A DNA stretch of 64,000 nt, taken from NCBI GenBank assembly GCA_030950285.1, contig JAUZRR010000002.1:1-64000 (forward strand), in the 5' to 3' direction. Both the position numbers and the translations under genes were made by a program. The stretch comes from Planctomycetota bacterium. Its GTDB lineage: Bacteria > Planctomycetota > Phycisphaerae > Phycisphaerales > UBA1924. Shown here in pieces: positions 6,823 to 17,800 of the stretch. The notes under the pieces are model-generated. The model saw nothing but the letters and a program-made list of their open reading frames with translations, did no database searches and was not told the origin of the DNA. Positions within the stretch are counted from its first letter, which is position 1, and each line of letters begins with the position of its first letter.

Positions 6823-9192
6823 ATGAAGCAGCAGAACGGGTCTCGGTTGGGGTTGGTTGTGGGAGTGGCGCTGCTCGTCGCCGGCGGTGTCGCGGGTGCG
6901 GCGTCGGCGCAGTGCGAGCCGGTCTGGTCGGAGGTGTTCACGCCCCAGACCTTCGCCGGCGGGAACGACGCCAGTGCCGCGGTCTTCGACGACGGCTCCG
7001 GGCCGCGGCTGATTGTGTCGGGGCTGGAACGGTTCGGCGATGCCGTCGGGGGCCTCCAGGTCTGGGATGGGGTGGCGTGGAGCACGCTTGGGCTGCCGGA
7101 CGGCGTGACCGGCAGCGCACAGATCGTGCGCGCGTTCAACGACCATGTGCCGCCTCGACTGGTGCTCGCCGACCTCGGCTCGTTCGCGCTTGAGGAGGTG
7201 TACATCTTCGAGGAGGGTGTGTGGAGCGCTACCGGGTTCCCGGCTGCCGGGTTCGGCCCGTGGTGGGCGACCGGGCTGACCACCGGTGCCGATCCGGCGG
7301 GTGAAGAGATCATCGTGACCGGCCTCTTTGATCTGGGGGGCATCCAGCAATCGCTTGTGTACCGGTTCGACGGCAGCGTGTGGGAACCCATCGACACCAA
7401 CAGCGGCCGGGCGTCCGCGAGCACGCCGGTGTGGTTTGACGACGGCTCGGGGCGCAAGCTCTACGTCGGTGTGCGCAACACCATCGACGGGTTACCCATC
7501 GCGGGCGTGGCTTGCTGGGACGGGACCGTCTGGGAAGAGGTCGGCGGCGGGTGCCCGGCGTATTGGCCGAGCCTCGCGGTCCACGACGACGGGTCCGGGC
7601 CGGCGCTCTGGGCGCTGGGGTCTGACGGGCTCATGCTGGCCAAGTGGGACGGGGCAGTGTGGTCGGCGTTCCCGCTCCAGCAAGGGAACGCGGGCTTTCC
7701 GTGGAGGCTCATCTCGCACACCATCGGGGGGCAGCCGGAGCTCTCCTGGCTCGAGACCGTGACCGACGAATCCCAACTCTGGCGATGGGACGGGGACCAG
7801 GGCGAGCAGGTCACCACGACCACCGTCGGCCAGGCGTTGGATCTGGTGGCCGACCCGAGCGGGACGCTCGGCGAGGGGCTCTTTGCGGTGGGCAGTTTCC
7901 TGCACGCCGGCGGGATCGACGCGACGAGTGCAGCGCGATGGGACGGGTCGGCGTGGCACGCGATGGCCAACACCGAGATCGGCAACGGCGCGTGGCTGCC
8001 TCGGGACATGCTCGCGGTGGACCAGAGCGCCGGGGCGGCGCTGGGCAATCGCCTGTTTGTCGCGACCCGGCTGGCTGGCGGTGAGGACTCGCGCGGCGTC
8101 GCGACGTGGGACGGGCAGGCGTGGGAGTCGATCGGGCCCGACGAGCCGGACCGGTACGACGCCCGCGCGCTGGCGCTGGGCGATCTCGGCGAGGGCACCC
8201 GGGTCTTCGCCGCGGGGGGCATGGATGAGGTCGTCGCGTGGGACGGGCAGGCGTGGACGGTCGTCGGCGAGCAGATCGAGCACGGCGGCGTGCTCGAACT
8301 CGCGTTCGGGCAGATCGCGGGCGGTGAACCCACGCTCTACGTCGGCGGGTACTTCGAGAACATCAACGGCGAGGCGTTCAACGCGGTCGCCGGCCTGACC
8401 GCGGCGGGATGGGTCAATCTCGGCGGCGGGTTGCCCGCGTCGTTCGGCAACACCACGGTCAAGGCGCTGGTGGTCCACGACGACGGGAGCGGCAGCGCCC
8501 TCTATGCCGGGGGTGAGTTGCACGCGGTTGATTCGGAACTTGCCGAGGGCGTCGTGCGGTGGGACGGGCAGGCGTGGACCCGTGTCGGGCCGGCACTCGA
8601 AGATCAGGGCGACGCGGTGGTGTCTGCGCTCTGCTCGGCCGACCTGGGCGACGGGCCGAAGCTGTACGCCGGGGGCCGATTCGCCGGCCCCGATGACAAC
8701 CTCAACAATGTCGGCGCGTGGGACGGCGTCGCGTGGCAGCCGCTCGGGGAGGGCTTGCCCTTCGATGTCGGTTCGCTCACACGGATCGAGACGCAGGACG
8801 GCACGCGGTTGGTGGCGACCTCGGAAGCCGACACCTCCGGCGAGACGGCCGAACGGGCGCACGTCTGGGACGGCGTGAGCTGGACACCGTTCGGCGCAGA
8901 GGCCGACGGCACCATCCGCATGATCGCCCAGGCCGACCATGAGTACGGCGCGCTCTACTTCGGGGGTTCGTTCCGCGAGATCAACGGCATCCCCAGCGAG
9001 GGCATCGCCCGGTTCGGGTGCGCTTCGTGCGATGCCGACATCAACGGCGACGGTGTTGTCGATACCCGCGACGTGATCGCGTTCCTGACGCTGTGGGCGG
9101 CTGGGGACAGCGATGCGGACTTCAACAGCGACGGCGTGGTGGATAGCCGCGACTTTATCGCGTTTCTCAATGCGTGGAACGCGGGGTGTTGA
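6823..9192 (+). CDS. Secreted beta-propeller-like protein with C-terminal GC-type dockerin
   Basis: A 789-residue exported protein. A signal peptide (residues 1-31, ending ASA-Q) is followed by about ten repeats built on (F/H)DDGSGP...LYVGG and WDG.AW blocks, the pattern of a beta-propeller. The last 55 residues carry two Ca-binding dockerin-like loops ([13 protein letters not shown] and [13 protein letters not shown]) and end in Gly-Cys, as in the GC-type dockerin proteins of Phycisphaerae. The C terminus may be a sorting or anchoring signal; that is inference. The frame stays open far upstream, but the signal peptide fixes the start at ATG 6823. Its ligand is unknown. A perfect 15-bp inverted repeat follows the stop. 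Confidence 0.8.
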   Translation: MKQQNGSRLGLVVGVALLVAGGVAGAASAQCEPVWSEVFTPQTFAGGNDASAAVFDDGSGPRLIVSGLERFGDAVGGLQVWDGVAWSTLGLPDGVTGSAQIVRAFNDHVPPRLVLADLGSFALEEVYIFEEGVWSATGFPAAGFGPWWATGLTTGADPAGEEIIVTGLFDLGGIQQSLVYRFDGSVWEPIDTNSGRASASTPVWFDDGSGRKLYVGVRNTIDGLPIAGVACWDGTVWEEVGGGCPAYWPSLAVHDDGSGPALWALGSDGLMLAKWDGAVWSAFPLQQGNAGFPWRLISHTIGGQPELSWLETVTDESQLWRWDGDQGEQVTTTTVGQALDLVADPSGTLGEGLFAVGSFLHAGGIDATSAARWDGSAWHAMANTEIGNGAWLPRDMLAVDQSAGAALGNRLFVATRLAGGEDSRGVATWDGQAWESIGPDEPDRYDARALALGDLGEGTRVFAAGGMDEVVAWDGQAWTVVGEQIEHGGVLELAFGQIAGGEPTLYVGGYFENINGEAFNAVAGLTAAGWVNLGGGLPASFGNTTVKALVVHDDGSGSALYAGGELHAVDSELAEGVVRWDGQAWTRVGPALEDQGDAVVSALCSADLGDGPKLYAGGRFAGPDDNLNNVGAWDGVAWQPLGEGLPFDVGSLTRIETQDGTRLVATSEADTSGETAERAHVWDGVSWTPFGAEADGTIRMIAQADHEYGALYFGGSFREINGIPSEGIARFGCASCDADINGDGVVDTRDVIAFLTLWAAGDSDADFNSDGVVDSRDFIAFLNAWNAGC

Positions 9193-9206
9193 AGCGCGGG
9201 GTGCTG

Positions 9207-9278
9207 TACGCCCGGGATGAGTGAGCACCGCTCCAGAATCCCGGGATTCGAGTGCGTCGCACTCTCATCCCGGGCGTA
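9207..9278. repeat. Long hairpin with perfect 15-bp arms
   Basis: TACGCCCGGGATGAG (9207-9221) is the exact reverse complement of 9264-9278. The loop holds a second hairpin GAGTGCG/CGCACTC (9249-9264). It lies 15 bases after the stop of the dockerin protein; it lacks a T tract, so it may be a transcript end or a repeat rather than a classical terminator. Confidence 0.55.
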
Positions 9279-9382
9279 AGAACGAGCACTTCGCACGACG
9301 AATCCACGTCAGAGGAATTACTTCGCGCATCGCGAGTCTCTCCGTGTCTTTGGAGTCGTTCCGGGTGTGGTACGCTCCGGGG

Positions 9383-10534
9383 GTGTTTAAGCGTCGTGTC
9401 ATTGTCTTTGTGCGAGCGGTGGGGGTGTTGGCGCTCGGTGTGTGTGCTGTGGCGTGGATTGCCGGGCGGGTGCTGAGCGATCGGTACGCCTGGAGTCAGC
9501 CGATCTCGTGGGTGCCGACGCCGGTGCTGTTGGTGCCGGTGTGGGTGGGTTGTGGCATCGGGCTGTGGCGGACGTGTCGGCTGGGCGCGCGCCGGCGCGG
9601 GGCTGCCGAATCGGTGCGGTCACGCCGGGTTCGGCTGGGGGTTGCGGCGTCGGGGCTCTTTGCGATGCTCTCGGTGGGGCACTTCGTGTTTGTGGAGCTG
9701 GGATTGCATCGCGCGGTCCTGCATTCAAGCTCGGCTCGCGCAGAACTTGACGACCCCCTCCGCCTGGTCTTCTGGAACCAGGCGGGGCGCGAGGCGGGGG
9801 AGATCGCAGCGGGTTTTTTGCCGCTCGAGCCGACGTTTCTGGTGCTCGCCAATCGACACTCGGGCACGCGCACCCGCGACCTTGCTCAGGCGTTTATTGA
9901 TACCGGCGAGGCCCACGCCGCGGTGGGGTGGCCGTTCGATCTGTTCAGCCGGATGCCGGTGCGTCGGTGGGCGAGCGCGTCACTCGGGCTCGAAGGCTCG
10001 TCGCGCACCGCCGATGGTTCGTCCCGGGCTGATCCCGGCTGGGCGGCGTGGTACGAGGTCAAGACGCCCGAAGGCGCGATAGTGATCTGGGCGGTGGACT
10101 TGCCTTCGGATCCGGACTTGGCGCGGTTCCCGCTCGCCCGGCAGGCGGGTGCTGCGATTGCCGCGTGGCAGGGAAGTGTGCGCGTCATCGAAGTTGATGG
10201 CCGGCGCACCGAACGTGCTGCGCGGACGGGCTTTCCGGCACCCGACCTTATCGTCGGCGATTTCAACATCCCCCGGCGCAGCGCCTCGCTCGGCGAGTTT
10301 CTGCGGGCTTCGGGCGCCGGCGAGATGCGCAGCGCGTTCGAGAGTGCGGGCTTTGGCTGGCAGCGCACCTGGCCGCGCCAGCAGCCGGTCTGGGCGATCG
10401 ACCACTGCTTTGTCAGCCCGCGCGTTGCGGTGCGGAGGTACACCACCTACGACCCGGGCACCGGCGGCCATCGGGCGATTGTGATCGAGTGCGATATCGA
10501 CCGGCGAGCAATCCCTACTGATCGTGCCCCGTAA
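9383..10534 (+). CDS. Membrane-anchored endonuclease/exonuclease/phosphatase-family protein
   Basis: A protein of about 383 residues. Two or three hydrophobic segments (roughly residues 8-30, 45-62 and 85-107) precede an EEP-fold domain recognised by [12 protein letters not shown], by WAIDHCFVS and by the final GGHRAIVIE, matching the GDxN, DH and H motifs of the Mg-dependent phosphodiesterase superfamily. Planctomycetes have many such membrane-anchored EEP proteins; the substrate is unknown. GTG 9383 is a tentative start, 6 bases after a TACGCT box and without a binding site. The frame is open further upstream into the repeat. The last 20 bases overlap the convergent gmd gene. Confidence 0.6.
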   Translation: MFKRRVIVFVRAVGVLALGVCAVAWIAGRVLSDRYAWSQPISWVPTPVLLVPVWVGCGIGLWRTCRLGARRRGAAESVRSRRVRLGVAASGLFAMLSVGHFVFVELGLHRAVLHSSSARAELDDPLRLVFWNQAGREAGEIAAGFLPLEPTFLVLANRHSGTRTRDLAQAFIDTGEAHAAVGWPFDLFSRMPVRRWASASLGLEGSSRTADGSSRADPGWAAWYEVKTPEGAIVIWAVDLPSDPDLARFPLARQAGAAIAAWQGSVRVIEVDGRRTERAARTGFPAPDLIVGDFNIPRRSASLGEFLRASGAGEMRSAFESAGFGWQRTWPRQQPVWAIDHCFVSPRVAVRRYTTYDPGTGGHRAIVIECDIDRRAIPTDRAP

Positions 10535-11579
10535 ACTCCGGCACCTTGTGCCCGGCGTCCCGCAGTGTCTTCTCCCGGGACGCAAGCTCGGCGTCGTGCT
10601 CGACCATCATCGCGACCAGCTCGTCGAAGCTCGTCTCCGGCTTCCACCCCAGCTTCTTCTCGGCTTTGGAAGGATCTCCCAGCAGCAGCTCAACCTCGGC
10701 GGGACGCAGATAGCGCGGGTCAAACGCGACGTGGGTTTCCCAGTCGAGCCCGGCGTGGGCGAACGCCTTCTCGGCAAACTCGCGCACGCTCCAGGTCTCT
10801 CCCGTCGCGACGACGTAATCGTCCGGCTCGTCCTGCTGGAGCATCAGCCACATCTGTTTCACATAGTCGCCGGCAAATCCCCAGTCGCGTTTGCTGTCGA
10901 GGTTGCCCAGGAAGACCTTGTCCTGCAGCCCCATCTTGATGCGCCCGACCGCACGGGTGATCTTGCGGGTGACAAACGTCTCGCCGCGGCGGGGCGATTC
11001 GTGGTTGAAGAGAATGCCGCAGGACGCGTGCATGCCGTAGCTCTCGCGGTAGTTGACCGTCGCCCAGTGGGCGGCCATCTTGGCGACCGCGTAGGGCGAG
11101 CGGGGGTAGAAGGGCGTGGTCTCGGTCTGCGGCGTTTCGATGACCTTGCCGTACTGCTCGGAGCTGGACGCCTGGTAGTAGCGCACCTGTTTGCCTGATT
11201 TCTGCTGATAGTCGCGGACCGCTTCGAGGAGCTTGAACGCCCCCATCGCGACGGTCTCGGCGGTGTAGATCGGCATGTCGAAGGAGACGCGGACGTGACT
11301 TTGGGCGCCGAGGTTGTAGACCTCGTCTGGGCCGACCTGGTCGATGAGTTTGGCGATGCTGTTGGCGTCGCAGAGGTCGCCGTAGTGCAGGTACAGGTGG
11401 GTGCCAGCCAGGTGGGGGTCGCTGTAGATATGGTCGATACGGTTGGTGTTGAAGGTGCTGGCACGGCGGATGATGCCGTGGACTTCGTAGCCTTTGGCGA
11501 GCAGGAACTCGGCGAGGTACGAGCCGTCCTGCCCGGTGATGCCGGTGATGAGTGCTTTTTTGCCGGTGTGGTCCGCCAT
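10515..11579 (-). CDS. gmd: GDP-mannose 4,6-dehydratase
   Basis: A 354-residue dehydratase making GDP-4-keto-6-deoxy-D-mannose, the precursor of GDP-L-fucose and GDP-rhamnose. Signatures are [15 protein letters not shown] (12-26), the [15 protein letters not shown] block, SSSEQYGKV and [12 protein letters not shown] with the Tyr-x-x-x-Lys pair, and [15 protein letters not shown], all characteristic of Gmd. Length matches the family. AAAAGGAG lies 6-7 bases before the ATG. It follows a polytopic membrane gene on the same strand with a 106-base gap and probably feeds the fucose synthase at 5455-6450. Confidence 0.95.
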   Translation of the reverse strand: MADHTGKKALITGITGQDGSYLAEFLLAKGYEVHGIIRRASTFNTNRIDHIYSDPHLAGTHLYLHYGDLCDANSIAKLIDQVGPDEVYNLGAQSHVRVSFDMPIYTAETVAMGAFKLLEAVRDYQQKSGKQVRYYQASSSEQYGKVIETPQTETTPFYPRSPYAVAKMAAHWATVNYRESYGMHASCGILFNHESPRRGETFVTRKITRAVGRIKMGLQDKVFLGNLDSKRDWGFAGDYVKQMWLMLQQDEPDDYVVATGETWSVREFAEKAFAHAGLDWETHVAFDPRYLRPAEVELLLGDPSKAEKKLGWKPETSFDELVAMMVEHDAELASREKTLRDAGHKVPEFTGHDQ

Positions 11580-11685
11580 CGCTCGCTCCTTTTGGTCGTC
11601 TGTTCGGGTCTTGCCGGTGCGGGGTTCAGTTGTACGCCCCGAGGGCCGGTGCGGATCGTTCGGGATCGGCACTTTCCGGCCCTCT

Positions 11686-13254
11686 TCATCGGTTGTCGGG
11701 GAGGGGTTCATCAGGACGATCCGGCCCATCGCGCATCTCGGGGAACTCAGGAGCCCGCTCGACCATGCCCGGCAGCAGGGGGGGCTCGGTCTCCCAGGGG
11801 GCGATCAGGGTTCGTTGCAGGACCGGCCGGGCGGTGAGGAGGGAGGCGGTCGTGATCGAGGCCATCAGGAGCGCCAGCGTCACCGGGCCGACGAGCCGCC
11901 AGCCTTGGCCCGCGCCGGACCTCGGCGGGGGCACCCGCGCCGCAGCCAGCGCCAGCCAGATCAGCACCATCGGCTCGGTGTACCTTTGCCAGAGCTTGAA
12001 GCTGGCGCACTGGGCCGCGACAAACGCGACCATCGCGGCGAGCATGATCCAGCGATCGCGCCGACCCAGCGTGACAAACCACGCGGCAAGCAGCACCGAC
12101 CCCAGCACCGTGAGCGGCACGACCAGCACCGAGCGGCCCATCGGCGCGGGCAGGTGCCGGACGATCTCCCACAGCCCCGAGTAGCGCCCGTGTACGTAGT
12201 CGCGCGTGGTCGGCGCGATGAGCGCGATCGCCAGACCAACGCCGGCGGCGAGCACCAGCAGCCAGGTGTGCTGTACCCAGAGGCGGCGGAGCCCGTCGAG
12301 CACATACGGCAGGAAGAAAACGCTGCACGCGCCGAAGACGGTGAGCACAAAGGCCGGGGCGGTGAGGTTGCCTCCGACGTGGCGGTCCTTGAAGACCGGG
12401 GGCGTGAGGGTGTGACCCCACAACGACCAGAAGTACACCAGCACCGCGATCGCAGGAACACCCGCCAGAAGCGCGAGCCCCACCCGCCCGAGTTTGGCGG
12501 GGATGTCGGCGAGCAACTCGCGCAGGTCGGCTGCGAAGTCAAACGGGGTGTCGGTGTCGCGCGGGGTGCCGAGCCACGCGGCGGTCAGCAGCAACGCCAG
12601 CGGCCAGAGGTGAATCTGCCGCACGAAGACCAGTGCTGCCAAAGCGAGCCCGCCGCCGACGAGGGTGAGCGTGTCGAAGCGTGGGCGGAGCGCCAGCAAC
12701 CAGACCACCAGCACGCCCAGCCAGCCGGCGTTGTCGGGGAGCATCCACGTCGCGGCATAGAAGACCGACATCGACGCCACCACCGGCAACAGCAAAACGA
12801 TCGAGCCCCTCGCGAGAGCAAGGGTGTCCCCCTCAGAGCCCGAAGCGCCAGCGAGGAGCCACCCCTCACGGCTCGGAGGTCCGTGTCTTGCGATTCCACT
12901 TGTCACCCCCCACGCCAGCACCACAATCAGCCCGACCGTAAAGAGCGACCCGGCCAGTTGCAGCACCCAGCGTTCGTCACTGACCAGCCGCGACACCACC
13001 GCCAGCAGGGTGTGGTACCCGGGCGTGGTCGCGGAGAGATAATCGCGGTAGTCGGGGGTGGGCAGCTGCGCAGCAAAGGTGCGGACGACCTGTTCGTGGT
13101 AGTTGAGCTGGTCAAACGCCCCGCGTCCGTTGACAAAGCCGCTGGCGATCAGCCCCCAGGAGGGCACAAGCAGGACCGCCAGCGCAGCCACAGCCGCCAT
13201 CAGCCACGCCCGGGGTGCGCGAGGTGCGCGGAGTTGAGTGTTGCTGGTCTTCAT
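11686..13254 (-). CDS. Polytopic membrane protein, probably glycosyltransferase-related
   Basis: A 522-residue protein with about a dozen hydrophobic segments from residue 17 to about 480, then a short charged tail. After the first membrane segment lies an acidic/aromatic extracytoplasmic loop ([14 protein letters not shown]), as in GT-C and ALG10-like glycosyltransferases, but no family motif is certain. Residues of about 118-153 are encoded by repeat-like DNA (12802-12895), an in-frame insertion between two membrane segments. Its position upstream of gmd on the same strand suggests a role in surface glycan assembly. ATG 13254 is the first start after repeat-rich DNA and lacks a strong binding site. 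Confidence 0.6.
   Translation of the reverse strand: MKTSNTQLRAPRAPRAWLMAAVAALAVLLVPSWGLIASGFVNGRGAFDQLNYHEQVVRTFAAQLPTPDYRDYLSATTPGYHTLLAVVSRLVSDERWVLQLAGSLFTVGLIVVLAWGVTSGIARHGPPSREGWLLAGASGSEGDTLALARGSIVLLLPVVASMSVFYAATWMLPDNAGWLGVLVVWLLALRPRFDTLTLVGGGLALAALVFVRQIHLWPLALLLTAAWLGTPRDTDTPFDFAADLRELLADIPAKLGRVGLALLAGVPAIAVLVYFWSLWGHTLTPPVFKDRHVGGNLTAPAFVLTVFGACSVFFLPYVLDGLRRLWVQHTWLLVLAAGVGLAIALIAPTTRDYVHGRYSGLWEIVRHLPAPMGRSVLVVPLTVLGSVLLAAWFVTLGRRDRWIMLAAMVAFVAAQCASFKLWQRYTEPMVLIWLALAAARVPPPRSGAGQGWRLVGPVTLALLMASITTASLLTARPVLQRTLIAPWETEPPLLPGMVERAPEFPEMRDGPDRPDEPLPDNR
12802..12895. repeat. REP-like DNA inserted in frame inside a membrane-protein gene
   Basis: 12802-12830 reads CGAGCCCCTCGCGAGAGCAA then GGGTGTCCCC, a degenerate copy of the AGAGCC...CGCAAG...GGGGAC palindrome. 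It is followed by a CAGAGCCCGAAGCGCCAGCG unit and a GGCTCGGAGG remnant. The reading frame of the host gene stays open through all of it. Confidence 0.55.
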
Positions 13255-13337
13255 CTGGGGCGTGAGCTCTGGTGTCTTGGAGCGGAGCCTAGAGCGTATT
13301 GCGACATCATGTTTCCTGTGTGGCGCAGTTGGTGCTG

Positions 13338-13434
13338 GTCCCCTCGCTTGCGCGAGGGGCTCTGCGCTTGGGCGAGGGGCTCTGCGGGGTACATGGTTTT
13401 TCGACAAAAGAGCCCCTCGCGCAAGCGAGGGGAC
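13338..13434. repeat. REPIN-like pair with a duplicated half palindrome
   Basis: 13338-13363 is GTCCCC...GGCTCT with CTTGCG centre; 13409-13434 is its inverse. Between them a second half copy (GGGCGAGGGGCTCTGC, 13370-13385) repeats the head. The surrounding gap 13255-13729 (475 bases) contains no supported gene; its right part (13480-13729) shows nothing recognisable. Confidence 0.7.
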
Positions 13435-13729
13435 AACCGCGACAGAGCAAGTCGGAAAAAAACACAAGAACGCACGCTGTCCTATCGACCATGGAAAGCC
13501 GGGGCATGAGCGGAGCAATCCGGGGGGTGTTTGGTCTCGGTGCGAACGGAGGGGCCGGTGTGAACGATATCTACAGGCGGCATCGCAACCCGGCCGATCT
13601 CGACGGGAGCGGTCAGGCCGGCGCGGATGGGCCTGGGCTCTTGCGGCCGCTGCGGTGCGGTGGAGCGAACGGAGAGACATGTGTTCGGGGGCCGGTTGCC
13701 TCTGACCGCCAACCTGTGGAGCCCGATGC

Positions 13730-14704
13730 GTGGATGAACCCGGAGCCAGCACTCCCCAGAACCCCAGCCGCCCGCTGCCCCTTAGCCTGCTCAAGCTGGC
13801 GAGGCCGCACCAGTGGGTCAAGAGCGGGTTTGTGCTCGTCGGACCGTTCTATGGGCTTGCCGATACGGGGCGGACACTCGCAGAAGTGCTTGTCCCAGCA
13901 CTGCTTACAGCCGTTGCCTTTGCGTTTGCGTCCAGTTCGTGCTACGTCGTGAACGACATCATGGACGTCGAAGCGGATCGGAATCACCCAAGAAAACGCC
14001 GGCGTCCGATCGCTTCAGGGGAGGTTTCGGTCGGGACCGCGTGGGGCTTTGCCGTCGTGTTGCTGCTGGCGGCGGCGTCGATCGTGCTGCTGCTCCCGAG
14101 TTCTGAGGGCTCGTCTGTTCGCGGTTTGGTTGGTCTGACAGTCGGGTTGTATGTCCTGAATGTCACGCTGTATTCGGTGTGGATCAAGCACATCGTGATC
14201 GCCGACGTCATGGGGCTTTCACTTGGTTTTGTGTTGCGGGTGATGGGCGGTTGTGCTGCGGTGGCGATTGCGCCCTCGACGTGGCTGCTGAACTGCACGT
14301 TCTTTCTGGCGATGTTCCTGGCATTCGGCAAGCGTCTCGGTGAGCGGCGGACAGCCGGGGCGAATGCCGAGGGGGTGCGTGCGGTCCAGGCGGCGTATTC
14401 CGACGAGATGCTCCGGATGGCGGTGGTGGTGACGGCTGTGGTGACGCTTTTGAGCTATTCGGGGTATGTGCAGGCCCGCGAGGCCGACTACATCGAGGCG
14501 TCGATGGGCAACTTCAATCTGCTCTGGCTGACGATTTTGCCCGCAACCTTCGGGATGCTCCGCTGTATCGTGCTCTTGGAGCGGGGTGATTACGACGACC
14601 CCACCGAGCTGGCGGTGCATGACCGGGCGTTCGCGTTTGCGGGGCTGGTGTTTATGCTGATGACGGTGCTGCTGATTGTCCATTTCCGGTTTGGGAGCGG
14701 GTGA
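13730..14704 (+). CDS. UbiA-family prenyltransferase, decaprenyl-phosphate phosphoribosyltransferase-like
   Basis: A 324-residue intramembrane prenyltransferase with 8-9 membrane segments. The opening RPHQWVKSGFV (25-35) and the Asp-rich motif N75-D76-x-x-D79-x-x-x-D83 followed by HPRKRRRPIASG match the branch that joins 5-phosphoribosyl diphosphate to polyprenyl phosphate (DprE-type precursors), rather than the quinone branch. This assignment rests on motif resemblance only. The GTG start at 13730 has GTGGAG about 9 bases upstream. It stands alone between a repeat-rich gap and the metalloprotease gene. A lipid-linked pentose would suit a cell-wall or surface glycan role. Confidence 0.75.
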   Translation: MDEPGASTPQNPSRPLPLSLLKLARPHQWVKSGFVLVGPFYGLADTGRTLAEVLVPALLTAVAFAFASSSCYVVNDIMDVEADRNHPRKRRRPIASGEVSVGTAWGFAVVLLLAAASIVLLLPSSEGSSVRGLVGLTVGLYVLNVTLYSVWIKHIVIADVMGLSLGFVLRVMGGCAAVAIAPSTWLLNCTFFLAMFLAFGKRLGERRTAGANAEGVRAVQAAYSDEMLRMAVVVTAVVTLLSYSGYVQAREADYIEASMGNFNLLWLTILPATFGMLRCIVLLERGDYDDPTELAVHDRAFAFAGLVFMLMTVLLIVHFRFGSG

Positions 14705-14877
14705 CGGGCGGGTGACGGGCTGGTGATCTGAAAAAGGATCGTCACCCGGGCGGGTCGTCGTGTATCCTGTTCTCGAACGAGGAAGCGGAACTTTTTCGGG
14801 GGTAACGCGGCACGCAGCCGCGGAACGGAACGGGCTTGGGCCGCGGAGCGGTCGGGCCATTACCAGGAGCAGTACAG

Positions 14878-17800
14878 ATGCAGAAACGAGAACTGATCAA
14901 GCGCCTCACCGTCCTCGCGGCGGGCGGCGCGTTTGCCTTTGCGGCTGTGGCGGCGCAGGTGGGTAGCGCCGATCGCGTCGACCCACCGGCCGAGGACGGC
15001 GCGCTGGCCGGGCAGCCGGAGAACCTTGAGCTTCCGCCCAACATCGCGGCGCTCCGCGCGGCGATGGCGGGCGGCGGCAAGGGTGGCAATGCCGACGACA
15101 AGGACAAGCTCCCCAGCTTCGAGTCGGTCTCCAAGGGCTTCCGCAAGGTTGTCTCGACCGCCAATGGGTCCAAGAGCCTGTACAACATCTGGGTCCGTGA
15201 TAAGGACGGGCAGATGCTCGCCGAGCTTCCCGCGGGGTACGAGCGGCAGTTCCACTTTCTTGCGATGACCGTCTCGGGTGGTGATCTCTGGGCCGGCTTG
15301 CAGGGCGGCGACCGCTACTTCAAGTGGAAGCGGTACGACAAGCGGCTTGCGATGATCGAGCCCAACCTGGGCACCCGCACCACCGGTGATCAGGAGTCCA
15401 AGGCTTCGGTCAAGAACATCTTTACCGACCGCGTGCTGCTCGACGTGCCGATCGTCGCGATGGGCCCCAGCGGGCAGCCGGTCATCGATCTTGATGCGCT
15501 GTTTGTCGGGAACGCGACCAAGTTCTTTGGTGGTGGCGCGGCCGGGCTGAACTCGCGGCTGACGACCGTCACCAGCGCCAAGGCGTTCCCGCAGAACGTC
15601 GAGATCTCGGTCGAGGGACCGGTCGCCGGCGGGGCGATCCGTGAGTTCCACTACTCGGTCAGCGTGATCCCCAACAACACCGGGTACAAGCCGCGCAAGG
15701 CCGACCAGCGCGTCGGGTTCTTTACCACCAGTTTCCGGGACCTGGGCAAGTTCAACAACGACGAGAAGTGGGTCCGCTACATCAACCGCTGGAATGTGCA
15801 GAAAGCCGACTCGAAGCTGAGCCTGAGCCCGCCCAAGGAACCGATCGTGTTCTACATCGAGCACACGGTGCCGGTGCGGTACCGCAGGTTTGTTCGCGAC
15901 GGCATCCTGCAGTGGAACAAGGCGTTTGCCGAGGTCGGTATCGACAACGCGATCGAGGTCTACTACCAGGACAAGACCACCGGGGCGCACATGGACAAGG
16001 ACCCCGAGGACCGCCGGTACAACTTTATTCGTTGGCTGAGCAACGACATCTCGACCGCGATCGGCCCGAGTCGGGTTGACCCGCGGACCGGACAGATCCT
16101 CGACGCCGACGTTGTGTTGACCGACGGCTGGATCCGGGCGTTCTGGTACCAGTACAGCAAGACGCTGCCCGACATCGCGATGGAAGGTATGGGCCCAGAC
16201 GCGCTGGCGTGGCTCGAGAAGCACCCCAACTGGGACCCGCGGATTCGTATGGCTGCGCCCAGCGTGCGTGACTCGATGCTTGCGTCGCGGGCGCGTCGCG
16301 GGGTGTTGCCCTACGGCGGTCACGCGATCGCGGCTGTGGACTCGACGCTGCTGGGGGACGACCGCTACGACGGGCTTACCGGGCGCATCAGCCAGCTCAA
16401 CGGGATGTGCATGGCGTCCAACGGCAAGGCGATGGACCTCGCGGTTGCGCGCATGATGTGGGGGATGTACGGCGAGATGGGCCAGGATCGGCCCGAGCCG
16501 GAGCTCGCCGAGCAGGACCCGCCGGAGGAGAACACGATCCCGCCGGAGATCCTGGACATTCTGAAGAAGAAGCTCGCCGACGGGTCGTTGCCCGACAACA
16601 TGCCGCCCGAGATCATGGCGCTGCTCAACCCCTCGGCCGAGGCAGAAGCCCAGCCGGAAGAGGAGCCCACCAAGCCCGAAGCCGACGACGAGGAGGACGA
16701 GGGCGACGAGCCCAAGGACGAGATGATCGACGGCATCCCCGAGTGGTACATCGGGCCGATGCTCTCAGAGCTTGTTGCTCACGAGGTGGGGCACACGCTC
16801 GGGCTGCGTCACAACTTTGCGGGGTCGAGCGTCTACACGCTCGAAGAGATCAACAGCGACGAGATCAAGGGCAAGAAGCCGTGGTCGATCTCGGTGATGG
16901 ATTACAACCCGCACAACATCAATCTCGAGTCCGGCCGGATCCAGGGCGACTACGCCGTGATCGACATCGGTTCTTATGACAAGTGGGCGATCAAGGTCGG
17001 GTACACACCCTCTGACAAGGAGTCCAAGGAACTCGCCAAGCAGTCGGCCAACCCCGAGCACCGCTACGCGACCGACGAGGACACCTGGGGCCCGGACCCC
17101 TTCGCCCGTCGCTACGACATGGGCTCTGATCCGCTTACCTATGCGAGGGAGCAGGTCCGCCTGTCCACCTTGCTGCGGAGCAACCTGCTTGATCGCTTCG
17201 TCAAGGACGGCGACCATTGGGCCAAGGCCCGGCAGGGCTATCTGGTCACGCTCGGCATGCAGGTTCGCGGCGTGAGCATGATGGCCAACTGGCTGGGCGG
17301 GGCGTATGTGTACCGCGATCACAAGGGCGATCCCAACGGCCGCGCCCCGATCGAGGTTGTCTCGGCTGAGAAACAGCGCGAGGCGCTCAAGTTTGTCATC
17401 GACACGACGTTCTACGACGAGGCGTACGGCCTGACCCCCGAGGTGCTCAAGTACCTCACTGTCGAGAAGTGGTTCGACGACGGCGGGATCGAAGGCGCGA
17501 TCGCCGACGCGACGTGGCCTGTCCACGACCGCATCCTCGGCATCCAGGCGTCGGCGCTGACCAACCTGCTCAACCCGGTCACGCTCAAGCGGATCTACGA
17601 CAACGAGTTCCGCGTGCCCGCAGATGAGGACGCGCTGACCCTCGCTGAGCTTATGGATACCGTGACCGGTGCGGTGTGGACCGAGATCAACGGGTCACCG
17701 TCCAAGCAGTTCACCGCTCGCGAGCCGATGATCTCGAGCCTCCGCCGGAATCTCCAGCGCGAGCACCTCGACCGGATCATCGACCTGGTCAACGCCGGGG

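Noticed and set aside
13480-13729. Small gene before the UbiA-type gene
   Set aside because: Several short frames are open on both strands but none has a binding site, motif or consistent composition.
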